Below are positions 18,872-26,736 of a stretch of DNA of 42,373 bases, piece after piece. The notes under the pieces were generated by a model, which did not search any database, was not told the origin of the DNA, and saw only the letters and a list, made by a program, of their open reading frames with translations. A program made the position numbers and the translations under genes. The DNA is from Planctomycetaceae bacterium (GTDB taxonomy: Bacteria > Planctomycetota > Planctomycetia > Pirellulales > UBA1268), in NCBI GenBank assembly GCA_947459185.1, contig CANHCU010000018.1:1-42373 (forward strand), in the 5' to 3' direction. How positions within the stretch are numbered: position 1 is the stretch's first letter; every line of letters begins with the position of its first letter.

Positions 18872-19918
18872 ATGCCCCCCGACTTTTCCGGCATTCCCGC
18901 CGAACGGCTCGCCGCCCTCATTGTGCGGGCTCCCAAGGCGGAGCTTCATGTGCACATCGAGGGCACGCTCGAGCCGGAACTCGCCTTCGAGATCGGCCGC
19001 CGCAATGGCATCGTGTTGCCCTACGATTCGCCAGAGTCGCTGCGACAGGCGTTTGCCTTCACCGACCTGCAGAGCTTTCTCGACGTCTACTACGCCGCCG
19101 CGGCGGTACTCCGCACGGAAGATGATTTTCACGACCTGACATGGGCCTATCTCCAACGGGCCCATGCCGACAACGTGGTCCGCGCGGAGATCTTCTTCGA
19201 TCCACAGACGCACACCGCGAGGGGCGTGCCCTTCGAGACGGTGGTCGGCGGCATGTCGCGGGCGATTGGGCGGGCGCGGGAGGAACTGGGCATCTCGGCC
19301 GCACTGATCATGTGCTTCCTGCGGCACCTGACAGAGCGGGAAGCCTTCGAGACGCTCGAACGGGCCGAGCCTTTCCGCGAGCATCTGCTCGGCGTCGGAC
19401 TCGATTCCGGCGAACGGGGCAATCCGCCGGAGAAGTTTGCCAGGGTGTTCGACCGCTGCCGCAGGCTCGGCCTCCACGCCGTCGCCCATGCGGGCGAAGA
19501 GGGACCGCCCGCCTCGATCACGGCAGCCCTTGATGCCCTCGGTGCGGAGCGGGTCGATCACGGCGTGCGATGCCTTGAGGATCAGAGCGTGGTCGCCCGG
19601 ATGGTGCGGGAGCGTATTCCGCTGACGGTCTGCCCGCTCTCCAACGTGAAGCTCCGCGTATTCGACACGCTCGCCCACCACACCCTGCCGAAGTTACTCG
19701 CTGCGGGCCTACGGGCGAGCGTGCATTCCGATGATCCCGCCTACTTCGGCGGCTATGTCAACGAGAATCTCCGCCAGTCGTTTGCGTGCCTGCCGCTCAT
19801 GGCCGCCGATGCCTACACCCTCCTGCGGAACAGCCTCGAATCGAGTTTCCAGCCGGCGGCCGAGCAGGCCCGGAACATTGAGCGGCTCGATGAGTTGTTT
19901 GAAAATTGGGGACGGTAG
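18872..19918 (+). CDS. Adenosine deaminase family protein, probably adenine deaminase type
   Basis: A 348-residue zinc hydrolase that deaminates a purine base or nucleoside (adenine to hypoxanthine, or adenosine to inosine). Metal ligands and catalytic residues are in place: HVHIEG (H26 and H28), the third histidine and catalytic Glu in VAHAGEEGPP, VDHGVRCLED, and VHSDDPAYFGGY with the catalytic aspartate pair. The HSDDPAYFGGYVNEN form is typical of the adenine deaminase (Aah1-like) branch, so adenine is the favoured substrate, though adenosine cannot be excluded. The ATG at 18872 has a GGAAG directly upstream. The gene stands alone, followed by a cluster of short inverted repeats. Confidence 0.9.
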   Translation: MPPDFSGIPAERLAALIVRAPKAELHVHIEGTLEPELAFEIGRRNGIVLPYDSPESLRQAFAFTDLQSFLDVYYAAAAVLRTEDDFHDLTWAYLQRAHADNVVRAEIFFDPQTHTARGVPFETVVGGMSRAIGRAREELGISAALIMCFLRHLTEREAFETLERAEPFREHLLGVGLDSGERGNPPEKFARVFDRCRRLGLHAVAHAGEEGPPASITAALDALGAERVDHGVRCLEDQSVVARMVRERIPLTVCPLSNVKLRVFDTLAHHTLPKLLAAGLRASVHSDDPAYFGGYVNENLRQSFACLPLMAADAYTLLRNSLESSFQPAAEQARNIERLDELFENWGR

Positions 19919-19951
19919 TAGGAGTGTTCGCCCCGGAACGTGCTTGGGAGC

Positions 19952-20099
19952 GGATTCCCTTGCGTGCGCTTCGGGCTTGGATGGCAGAGCGGTTGCGTGG
20001 CTCATTCCCATGCAAGCCCGAAGCGCAAGCGAGAGGAATCCGCATGGCATTCTTGTACCGCTGGCCGTATTCCCTTGCTTGCGCTACGGGCTTGGATGG
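19952..20099. repeat. Three alternating copies of the short GC-rich repeat
   Basis: Copies lie at 19952-19984 (forward), 20009-20042 (reverse) and 20069-20099 (forward), with the shared core CTTGCGCTTCGGGCTTG or its complement CAAGCCCGAAGCGCAAG. The alternating orientation lets the middle copy pair with either neighbour to form a long hairpin. The array fills the 186-bp gap between the convergent ends of the deaminase and glycosyltransferase genes. Similar inverted pairs occur near 38593-38684. Confidence 0.85.
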
Positions 20100-20104
20100 A
20101 TGCC

Positions 20105-21145
20105 CTAGGCCGTGATCCGATGGCCGTGGAACGCGAGGCTTTCGCAAGCGGCCACCACGCGGTCAACGTCGATCCCCGCCATCGCGAGCGTGTCGGTTTT
20201 GCGATCGTCCCACTTTGGCCGCAGCGAGGCCGGCGGTTCGACGGTGGCATGGATCCGGCCGTAGGGGCCGTTGCGATCGGCGGGCACCGGGCCGAAGAGG
20301 CCGACACAGGGCGTGCCTACCGCCGCGGCGAGGTGCAGCGGTCCGGTGTCGCCCGAGACGAACAGCCGCGCGAGGCGGCAGAGGGCGCCGAGGTCCTGAA
20401 GCGAGGTCTGCGGCGCGACAACCGTTGCCTGCGGCGCGGCCGCGGCGATTCGCTCGGCACTGCCCCGCTCCCGGTCGCCACCCCAGACAATGATGGATGT
20501 CAGCCCGTGGCGCTCGTAGAGACAGCGGGCCGCCGCAGCGAACCGTTCCTCCGGCCAGATCTTCGACGCCCATCCCGCGCCGGGATTGATAACGACCGGC
20601 GCCGACGCCAGCCGCAGCGTGCCGAGCCACTCCTCCATGCGGTGGCGGCTCACGGGCCAGTCGGGCATGTCGAAGGCGGGCGTCGCCTCATGCACGCCCA
20701 GTCGCTCGAGCAGGTCGCAATTGCGATCCACGACGTGCGCGGCCGTCGAGGGCACGGCGGAGTTGTAGGCCAGCCACGCTGCCTCACGCGACTCCGGCCG
20801 CGCGTGGCCGATCCGCAGGGCGGCGCCAGAGAGCCAGGTGGGCACGGCGCTCTTGAGCAGCCCCTGCATGTCGATCGCGACGTCGGCGTGGAAGTCGAGC
20901 AGTTGACGACGGAGCGACCGCACCGCCTTCCAGGACTTCATCCAGCCGCGCGGCAGGCGAAAGAGGTGATCGATGGCGGGATGGCCGGCGAGCACGTCGG
21001 CGGCGCGGCCTTCGACCACCCAGCCGATCCGAGTGGTGGGAAACGCCCGCTTGAGCGCCACCGCGGCGGGTATGCCGTGGAGCACGTCGCCGATGGCGGA
21101 GAGCTTGACGAGAACGATCGCGCGTGGGGCATCCATGCCTCGCAC
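20105..21145 (-). CDS. Glycosyltransferase family 9 (heptosyltransferase-like)
   Basis: A 346-residue GT9 protein of the type that adds heptose (ADP-heptose donor) to lipopolysaccharide core. It is GT-B fold: the N-terminal half starts with IVLVKLSAIGDVLHGIPA (the RxxxxGDxxxxxP acceptor-side signature), and the C-terminal half has VVINPGAGWASKIWPEERF and FVSGDTGPLHLAAAVGTPCVGLFGP, the nucleotide-sugar binding site. It closely resembles heptosyltransferase I (WaaC). The start is either 21145 or the second ATG at 21136 (MDAPRA). It indicates a lipopolysaccharide-like envelope glycan, but no other core genes lie nearby. Confidence 0.9.
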   Translation of the reverse strand: MRGMDAPRAIVLVKLSAIGDVLHGIPAAVALKRAFPTTRIGWVVEGRAADVLAGHPAIDHLFRLPRGWMKSWKAVRSLRRQLLDFHADVAIDMQGLLKSAVPTWLSGAALRIGHARPESREAAWLAYNSAVPSTAAHVVDRNCDLLERLGVHEATPAFDMPDWPVSRHRMEEWLGTLRLASAPVVINPGAGWASKIWPEERFAAAARCLYERHGLTSIIVWGGDRERGSAERIAAAAPQATVVAPQTSLQDLGALCRLARLFVSGDTGPLHLAAAVGTPCVGLFGPVPADRNGPYGRIHATVEPPASLRPKWDDRKTDTLAMAGIDVDRVVAACESLAFHGHRITA

Positions 21146-21324
21146 TCCGTGGAGGAAAACGCTGTCGAAGCCCGAAAGTTCACCCTACCCGGGGTTTTCG
21201 GGCAAGCCCAGTTTGGCTGTCGTCCGCTGCCCCGGCCGAGGGCTGGTCGGTTGGAGGGACGGAACCTAGCCTTAGTGCATCGCTTCCCCCGGCGTTCCCG
21301 CCGGCTCCACCACGGTCTCTCTGC

Positions 21325-22545
21325 ATGACACACGGCCACGAAACGGCGGTGCACCCGGACTTTCGCGATATCGATGTCGCCGGCTTCTGCGGCGCCATCG
21401 ACCGGCTGAAGGCCGAGGCTCATGCGAACGTCGGGCCTGCCGACCTGGCCCACCTGCGACGGATCGAGGCCTATGGCCGCGTGGCCACGCTCTTCGGTTA
21501 TGCCACGGCCTGGATCATGCCGAATCCGCTCTCCGCGTTCCTGCTCAGCCTCGGGCAGTTCACTCGCTGGCTGCTCGCGCATCACATCCTGCATCGCGGC
21601 TACGATCGCGTTCCAAACGTCCCCCGTCGCTACACAAGCCGGGTCTTCGCACGAGGCTGGCGGCGGTACATCGACTGGTTCGACTGGCTGCTGCCCGAAG
21701 CCTGGGATTACGAACACAACACGCTCCATCACTATCACACCGGCGAGGACGGCGATCCCGACGTCGCAGAGCGACACCTGGAGTTCCTCCGCCGCATGCG
21801 GATACCGGTGGTTCTCAAATACGCACTCGTCGCGATCGTGGCCTGCACCTGGAAGATCATCTACTACGCGCCAAATTCGCTCGGCGTCATGCACCCGGTC
21901 GGTGGCAGGCGACCGCGAAAGGAGTCGATTGCCGTGCTCACGGTGGGCAGCGTTCTCGACTTCCGGCGGCCGGCCGTGCGGCGGCTCTGGCTGCAGTGCT
22001 ACGCCCCCTACGCCGGCTGGCACTTCGTGATCGTGCCGCTCCTCTTTCTGCCGCTCGGCACGGCCGCGGTGCTCGCGGTGTTGATCAACAAACTGCTCGC
22101 CGAGGCGATCACCAATGCCCACGCCTTCCTCGTGATCGGCCCCAATCACACCGCCGACGACCTCTACCGCTTTCGCTTCCACTATGGAGGGAAGGAGGAG
22201 TTTTACGTGACCTCGGTGCTGGGCTCGGCCAACTACCAGTGCGGCCCGGAACTGGTCGATTACATGAGCATCTGGCTTAACTACCAGATCGAGCACCACC
22301 TCGTCCCCGATCTGCCAATGCGGCAGTATGGCCTGATCCAGCCCCGCGTGAAGGCGTTGTGCCTGGAGCACGGCCTGCCCTACCGGCAGGAGAGCGTGTT
22401 CCGACGCTTCGGCAGGATGCTCGACATCTGCGTGGGGAAGACCAGCATGCGGCAGCTCGAAGCGTTTCCCGCGGTCGCCGCAGCGAGTGCAGGCCACTCC
22501 GTCACTCGATCATCTCGATATCAGACAGCAGCCACGAGCGGTTGA
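21325..22545 (+). CDS. Fatty acid desaturase family protein
   Basis: A 406-residue membrane di-iron enzyme that would introduce a double bond or hydroxyl into an acyl chain or related lipid. The three histidine boxes are visible: HHILHR, HNTLHHYH and QIEHHLVP. Hydrophobic helix pairs lie between them (LSAFLLSLGQFTRWLLA; HFVIVPLLFLPLGTAAVLAVL). The start is ATG at 21325 (MTHGHETAV), without a visible ribosome binding site. The 3' end overlaps the convergent DUF1254 gene by 44 bp, so the last 14 codons or so are antisense to that gene's end. The substrate is not determinable; the carotenoid/sterol-like branch of the superfamily is an alternative to acyl-lipid desaturases. Confidence 0.88.
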   Translation: MTHGHETAVHPDFRDIDVAGFCGAIDRLKAEAHANVGPADLAHLRRIEAYGRVATLFGYATAWIMPNPLSAFLLSLGQFTRWLLAHHILHRGYDRVPNVPRRYTSRVFARGWRRYIDWFDWLLPEAWDYEHNTLHHYHTGEDGDPDVAERHLEFLRRMRIPVVLKYALVAIVACTWKIIYYAPNSLGVMHPVGGRRPRKESIAVLTVGSVLDFRRPAVRRLWLQCYAPYAGWHFVIVPLLFLPLGTAAVLAVLINKLLAEAITNAHAFLVIGPNHTADDLYRFRFHYGGKEEFYVTSVLGSANYQCGPELVDYMSIWLNYQIEHHLVPDLPMRQYGLIQPRVKALCLEHGLPYRQESVFRRFGRMLDICVGKTSMRQLEAFPAVAAASAGHSVTRSSRYQTAATSG

Positions 22546-23971
22546 AGTAGGGCTGGGTCGGGCCGTAGAGCCGGAAGTAGCTGAACCAGCCTTTGCCCGA
22601 GACTGTCTTGATCCAGTTGCTCTCAGGCATGCCGGCGGGGGCCGCGGGGCCAAACGTGAGGTCGACCGATCCATCGGGATTGGTGACGATGGCGTCACGC
22701 GATGAACGATCGGGCGAAACGCCCGTCTTCACGAAGCAGCGGGTCTCGTTGTCGTACACGGTGACCGACCAGAACTGCGCCACTGGAACGTCCTTCGGAA
22801 CCCTGAGGCGATAGGTCTTCCCGCCATCGAGCCAGCGGTCCTGGCTGTCCTTCGCGGCCTCGAGGTAGACCTGCCCGACGCCGACGGCGCGGCCCATCAT
22901 GCCGACCGAGACGCCGACGGCTTCGTAGAACCAGCTCGTGCGCTCGTCCAACTGCGTGTGATGAGGAGCTTCCTGATTGGTCTCCTTGAGAAACAGCGAA
23001 ATCTCCCAGTTTTTGCCCGGCCAGACTTTCGCCCCCTCGAACCGCTTCTTGTAGGCGATGGCGCGGGCCATCACCTCTCCGGTCTGCGCGGCGTCGATGA
23101 GAATCTGCTTCTGCCGCTCGGTCGGGGCGAACGGCTTGCCCTTCTCGATGCCCAGCGGCTGGAGCATCCCCATCATCATCCGGTCACGCTCGTGGACCGG
23201 TTCTTCCTGAATGACCTTCGCGAGGCCCTTCCAATAGGCGAGGCCGCGTGGTTGTTCTCCGCTCCACGCGCGGCCCGCCGGCGAGACGTGTCGTGTCGGG
23301 GCTGGGTTTTCTCGCTGGCTGTAGGGATAGATTTTCAATCCGTCGATGAGCAGCCTGGCTTTGGCCGGATCGGGATCAAGCACACGGTGGGCGGAAAAGA
23401 CGTTGACCGTGGGCGAACGGAAGACGGCATAGCCCTCCGGCTTCATGCCAGGGTCATCGGGGCCGAGGATCAGATACTTTCCACCCGCGCCCTTGTCGGG
23501 GCCGGTCTGGCCGGAATCGGTGATGGGCCGCTGCCAGAAATCGGTGAAGCCGCCCGCCGTTGGGCCGGCGGGCACTTCGAACACCAGCGGGCCGGTCTCC
23601 TTCAGATTGGGAAACGCCATGATGTAGGGGGTCGTGGCGTTGGCCGTGAGGAGGCCGCGCTTGTCCTGAAAGGTGAGGTAGTCGACGTAGTCGAGCTTGC
23701 CGGCGCCAAACTTACTGAGGTGCTCGCTCTGCCACTGCTCCATCGCCATCAGCGGCAGGGCCCAGAGGTAGGCCTGGCAGGCCCGCTGAAAGTCGATGTC
23801 GTCGAAGACTTTCGAGACGGTGGCATCGGTGGGGTAGCCGTTCTCCAGTTCGAGCGGACCGAGCCTCGATGCGACGCTTCCGGTGGTGGGGAGGAACTGC
23901 CCGTGGGCCGCAGGGAACGTCAGGCCGCTGATGAGCGCGACGGTGAGAACGAATCCTTTGGACATGGTCAT
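22502..23971 (-). CDS. Secreted DUF1254/DUF1214 protein (first of pair, downstream)
   Basis: A 489-residue exported protein. The signal peptide covers residues 1-24 (SKGFVLTVALISGLTFPAAHG). The DUF1254 domain follows (QRACQAYLWALPLMAMEQW, GLLTANATTPYIMAF, PLVFEVPAGPTAGGFTDFWQ), and a C-terminal DUF1214 domain has FWSVTVYDNETRCFV and DGSVDLTFGP. The family is common, folds into beta-sandwich domains in known structures, and has no assigned reaction. The start at 23971 is fixed by an AGGAG 9 bp upstream; a longer open frame to 24355 overlaps the upstream gene and is not coding. It is 46 bp downstream of its paralogue and overlaps the desaturase 3' end by 44 bp. Confidence 0.88.
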   Translation of the reverse strand: MTMSKGFVLTVALISGLTFPAAHGQFLPTTGSVASRLGPLELENGYPTDATVSKVFDDIDFQRACQAYLWALPLMAMEQWQSEHLSKFGAGKLDYVDYLTFQDKRGLLTANATTPYIMAFPNLKETGPLVFEVPAGPTAGGFTDFWQRPITDSGQTGPDKGAGGKYLILGPDDPGMKPEGYAVFRSPTVNVFSAHRVLDPDPAKARLLIDGLKIYPYSQRENPAPTRHVSPAGRAWSGEQPRGLAYWKGLAKVIQEEPVHERDRMMMGMLQPLGIEKGKPFAPTERQKQILIDAAQTGEVMARAIAYKKRFEGAKVWPGKNWEISLFLKETNQEAPHHTQLDERTSWFYEAVGVSVGMMGRAVGVGQVYLEAAKDSQDRWLDGGKTYRLRVPKDVPVAQFWSVTVYDNETRCFVKTGVSPDRSSRDAIVTNPDGSVDLTFGPAAPAGMPESNWIKTVSGKGWFSYFRLYGPTQPYFNRSWLLSDIEMIE

Positions 23972-24017
23972 GATCGGTTTCTCCTGGCAGCGTTGTTTGA
24001 AAACCATCGTGGCACGG

Positions 24018-25550
24018 TCATTGCGCCTTCTCGATGTCGCCGGGCTTCCAGCTCTTGTCGATGGCCGCTGCGGTCGGGCCGTAGAGCCGGAGGACGACGA
24101 AGTAGCCCCTGCCATGCACCGTCGCGAGCCAATTGCCAGCCTTGCCGGCTGGCGCCGTGGGGCCGAAATAAAGGTCCGTGCTGCCGTCGGCGCTCTGCGC
24201 CGGCATGTCACGCGAGCCGAGCGACGGGAATGGCTGGCCGTTGGCGAGCCCCGAGCCATTTTCGGCCTCGTAGAGCGTGACTGACCAGAAGTTGGCGGCC
24301 GGAATGTCGCGCGGAAGACGGAGACGGTAGCTGCTGCCTCCCGACAGGTTCGCACCGCTGCCGTCGACGAAGGCGATCATGTATTTGGCGCCGCGGCCGG
24401 GCGTCTGTGACAGCATGCCCGGACTGACCGAATAGTAGTTGGTGAAAAACCAGATCCGGGCGTCGAGATCGAGATAGCCCCCAGCCACCCTGCGCCAGCC
24501 GAGGTCGAAAGGCCCGCCGAGATTCTCCGGGGTGGCGTCGGCCATCGGATTGATCCACCGGCGGTCGGGATAGATCCGCAGAGAGCGACCGGCGACCACA
24601 TCCTCGAAGCCGACGACGCGGCTCATCTTGTAGGCCGTCTTCGCGGCGTGATCGAGGATCGCCCGTGTCTTTGCGTCGGGCTCGAAAGGCTTACCCTTGG
24701 CAATGCCGATCGATGCGAGCATGCCGAGCCCATCGGAGTCGGCAAGGCTGGTGCCCTCGCCCTCCACTCGTTTCTTGAGTTCGTCGAAGGCGTTGCCATC
24801 GCGGATCGGCAGCATGTCGACCGGCACGCCGGATGCATCGGGAAACTGCATCGGCCTGGCGGTTTCCTTACCGTTGAGCGGATAGATCTTCGACTGCTCG
24901 ATGAGTGCGACGGCCGGCGCAAGGTTCTTCGGGTCTTGATAGAACGCGCGCAGGAAGACGAACACGGTGTTGGTCGGCGACCGGTAGACGAAATAGCCTT
25001 CCGGCGCTGCGTCCTTGAAGCCGGGGGGCAGCAGCAGAAACTTTCCACCCTTGCCGGCATCTGGTCCCGGCAGGCCGACGTCTCCGAAGAACCTCCCGCC
25101 ATCGACCGGGATCGGCCGCTGCCAGGCATCGAGCAGGATGCCCTGGAGGTTGGGCGGCGCCTCGAATACGAGCGGGCCGTCTGTGCCGAGATCGACATAG
25201 CCCATGGCATAGATGACATCGGAGTTGGGGGTTGTCACCAGCGTCTTGGCGTCGAGGCGTTTCTTCCAGACCGGCAAGACGTTGTAGCCAGCGCCGAAGA
25301 CCTTTTCCGAGCCAACCTTCATGCCGAGCGTGTTGACGAGCGGCAGGGCCCAGAGATAGGCCTGCGTCGCTCGCTGGAACAGCAGTTCGTCGCGCAGCGT
25401 CTGCGCGGTCTCGGGCGTGGGCCGGTTCTCCGCGAATGGGAGGCTGCTCAAGGCCTCGAAGCGGGTGAGCTGCGCCGATGCCGACCCGGCGGGCAGGAGG
25501 AGGCCAGCGATCGCGGCCGAGATGAGCATGTGAGTGCGCGTGGTTTTCAT
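24018..25550 (-). CDS. Secreted DUF1254/DUF1214 protein (second of pair, upstream)
   Basis: A 510-residue paralogue of the next gene in the operon. The signal peptide reads MLISAAIAGLLLPAGSASA and cleaves before QLTRFEAL. The DUF1254 domain has QRATQAYLWALPLVNTLGMK, TLVTTPNSDVIYAMGYVDL and LVFEAPPNLQGILLDAWQ. The C-terminal DUF1214 domain has SYRLRLPRDIPAANFWSVTL and DLYFGPTAPAGKAGNW. The start at 25550 is supported by GGAG 6 bp upstream (TTGGAGTCGTTGATG). The two paralogues have clearly diverged outside the signature segments, so the duplication is old. It lies 21 bp downstream of an acyl-CoA-dehydrogenase-like gene; co-transcription is very likely. Confidence 0.9.
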   Translation of the reverse strand: MKTTRTHMLISAAIAGLLLPAGSASAQLTRFEALSSLPFAENRPTPETAQTLRDELLFQRATQAYLWALPLVNTLGMKVGSEKVFGAGYNVLPVWKKRLDAKTLVTTPNSDVIYAMGYVDLGTDGPLVFEAPPNLQGILLDAWQRPIPVDGGRFFGDVGLPGPDAGKGGKFLLLPPGFKDAAPEGYFVYRSPTNTVFVFLRAFYQDPKNLAPAVALIEQSKIYPLNGKETARPMQFPDASGVPVDMLPIRDGNAFDELKKRVEGEGTSLADSDGLGMLASIGIAKGKPFEPDAKTRAILDHAAKTAYKMSRVVGFEDVVAGRSLRIYPDRRWINPMADATPENLGGPFDLGWRRVAGGYLDLDARIWFFTNYYSVSPGMLSQTPGRGAKYMIAFVDGSGANLSGGSSYRLRLPRDIPAANFWSVTLYEAENGSGLANGQPFPSLGSRDMPAQSADGSTDLYFGPTAPAGKAGNWLATVHGRGYFVVLRLYGPTAAAIDKSWKPGDIEKAQ

Positions 25551-25571
25551 CAACGACTCCAAGAACAAATT

Positions 25572-26627
25572 TTACGGGATGCCGATGCCGGCCAGTTCGC
25601 ACATCACGGCGGATGTGACCGACTGCGGGCAGCTCCACACCAGAAAAAACATCGACTCGCGAACGAGCCGCTCGGCGGAATGGCCCGTCACGAAGCCCGC
25701 CCCCTTCGAGGCGGTCAGCGCCGCCTGCGCGGCCCGCACGACGAGGCCATTGGCGTGGGCCCGCAGCCGATCGCGGTCAGCCGGTTCAATGCCCCCCTCC
25801 GCGGCCGCGTCGAGCTGCCGCCAGAGGTCGTCCACCTCCGCCCGCAGGCCGGCGGCCACCGGCTCGAGCGCCGGCCGCCCGCGGGCCTCCTCGTCGAGGA
25901 TAGCGATGGCCGCTCGCGTGGAGCCCACTGCCAGCGCCGTGGTTGCGAGGCCGCCGGTCCGCACGCCGGCCTCGGCCGGCACGATGACGTCTGCCGGCTC
26001 GACCTGCTCAAAAGACACGCTCGACGTTCGGCTCCCGGACAGGGCGAGCATCTGCATGGGTGGCGCGATATCGAGGCCGACGGCGTCGGTGGCCACCACG
26101 AAGAAGAACTGTTCGCCGGTCTCGGTGAGGGCACCGGTGACGATCGTGTCGCTTGAGTCGGCGCCGGTAACCCAGGGACAGAGGCCCGTGAGCCGCCAGG
26201 TGCCGTTGCTGCGGGCTGCAACCAGCGCCGGCGTGCCCAGGTGGCGGCGGCTCGTCGAGAGCTGCGATATGCCCACCGTGGTCGACGTGTCGCCACGGGC
26301 CAGGGCAGGCAGCCGGGCCGATCGCAGGGCTGGCTCGCCCCCCGCGATGATCCGGCAGGCACTGGCCCACTGGGTGAGGGCAAGCGCGGTCGTCAGACAG
26401 CGGGCCGAGAGTGCGGCAAGCATTTCGAGGACCGCGGGCTCCGTGGCGGCCGTGCCGCCGCAGTCGGCGGGGATGAATCCCGCCAACGCCCCCGACCGGG
26501 CCAGCGATGCGAAGGCCCCGCTCCGCCACGGCCCGATATCGGCAGTCTCCTGCGCGAGGCCGGCCAACGTTTCGCAGAGGGCCGAGCGTGCGACGGGGTC
26601 GGGGTGGCGACAGCCGGGAGTGAACAT
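25572..26627 (-). CDS. Acyl-CoA dehydrogenase-like flavoprotein
   Basis: A 351-residue protein of the acyl-CoA dehydrogenase superfamily. The N-terminal helical part includes GFIPADCGGTAATEPAVLEML (the family's P.xYGG-like region) and LALTQWASACRIIAGG. The middle beta domain has GTWRLTGLCPWVTGADSSDTIVTGA, the typical FAD-contacting stretch, and the C-terminal helices include GLATTALAVGSTRAAIAIL and GAGFVTGHSAERLVRESMFFLVW. It is shorter than the usual 380 residues, and the catalytic glutamate is not obvious, so it could be a diverged or degenerate member. It appears to be the first gene of an operon with two secreted DUF1254 proteins, an odd pairing for a cytoplasmic oxidoreductase. Confidence 0.75.
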   Translation of the reverse strand: MFTPGCRHPDPVARSALCETLAGLAQETADIGPWRSGAFASLARSGALAGFIPADCGGTAATEPAVLEMLAALSARCLTTALALTQWASACRIIAGGEPALRSARLPALARGDTSTTVGISQLSTSRRHLGTPALVAARSNGTWRLTGLCPWVTGADSSDTIVTGALTETGEQFFFVVATDAVGLDIAPPMQMLALSGSRTSSVSFEQVEPADVIVPAEAGVRTGGLATTALAVGSTRAAIAILDEEARGRPALEPVAAGLRAEVDDLWRQLDAAAEGGIEPADRDRLRAHANGLVVRAAQAALTASKGAGFVTGHSAERLVRESMFFLVWSCPQSVTSAVMCELAGIGIP

Positions 26628-26650
26628 GCCGCCATTATGCAGGGCGGGGG

Positions 26651-26678
26651 TCGAATGAAAATCGCCGCTCGCTATACT
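26651..26678 (+). promoter_or_regulatory. Possible sigma70-type promoter for the phosphorylase gene
   Basis: TATACT at 26673-26678 is a good -10 hexamer, 58 bp before the start codon, with a weak -35-like TCGAAT 16 bp upstream. It lies in the 109-bp divergent gap between the dehydrogenase-like gene and glgP. The -35 match is poor, so confidence is low. Confidence 0.3.
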
Positions 26679-26736
26679 GCGGCTCCTTCTGGCAGGTTCT
26701 CCCCCTCCATCTCCACTTCACGTCCGGAGCCACACC

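Noticed and set aside
20938-22497. 519-codon minus-strand frame covering the desaturase gene
   Set aside because: The opposite frame encodes all three desaturase histidine boxes, and the antisense product shows no domain.
23972-24355. N-terminal extension of the first DUF1254 gene
   Set aside because: The extra 128 codons overlap the end of the upstream paralogue in another frame, while a signal peptide and an AGGAG site fix the start at 23971.
24648-26156. 502-codon plus-strand frame across the DUF1254 and dehydrogenase-like genes
   Set aside because: It spans the boundary of two well-supported genes on the other strand and has no family motifs.
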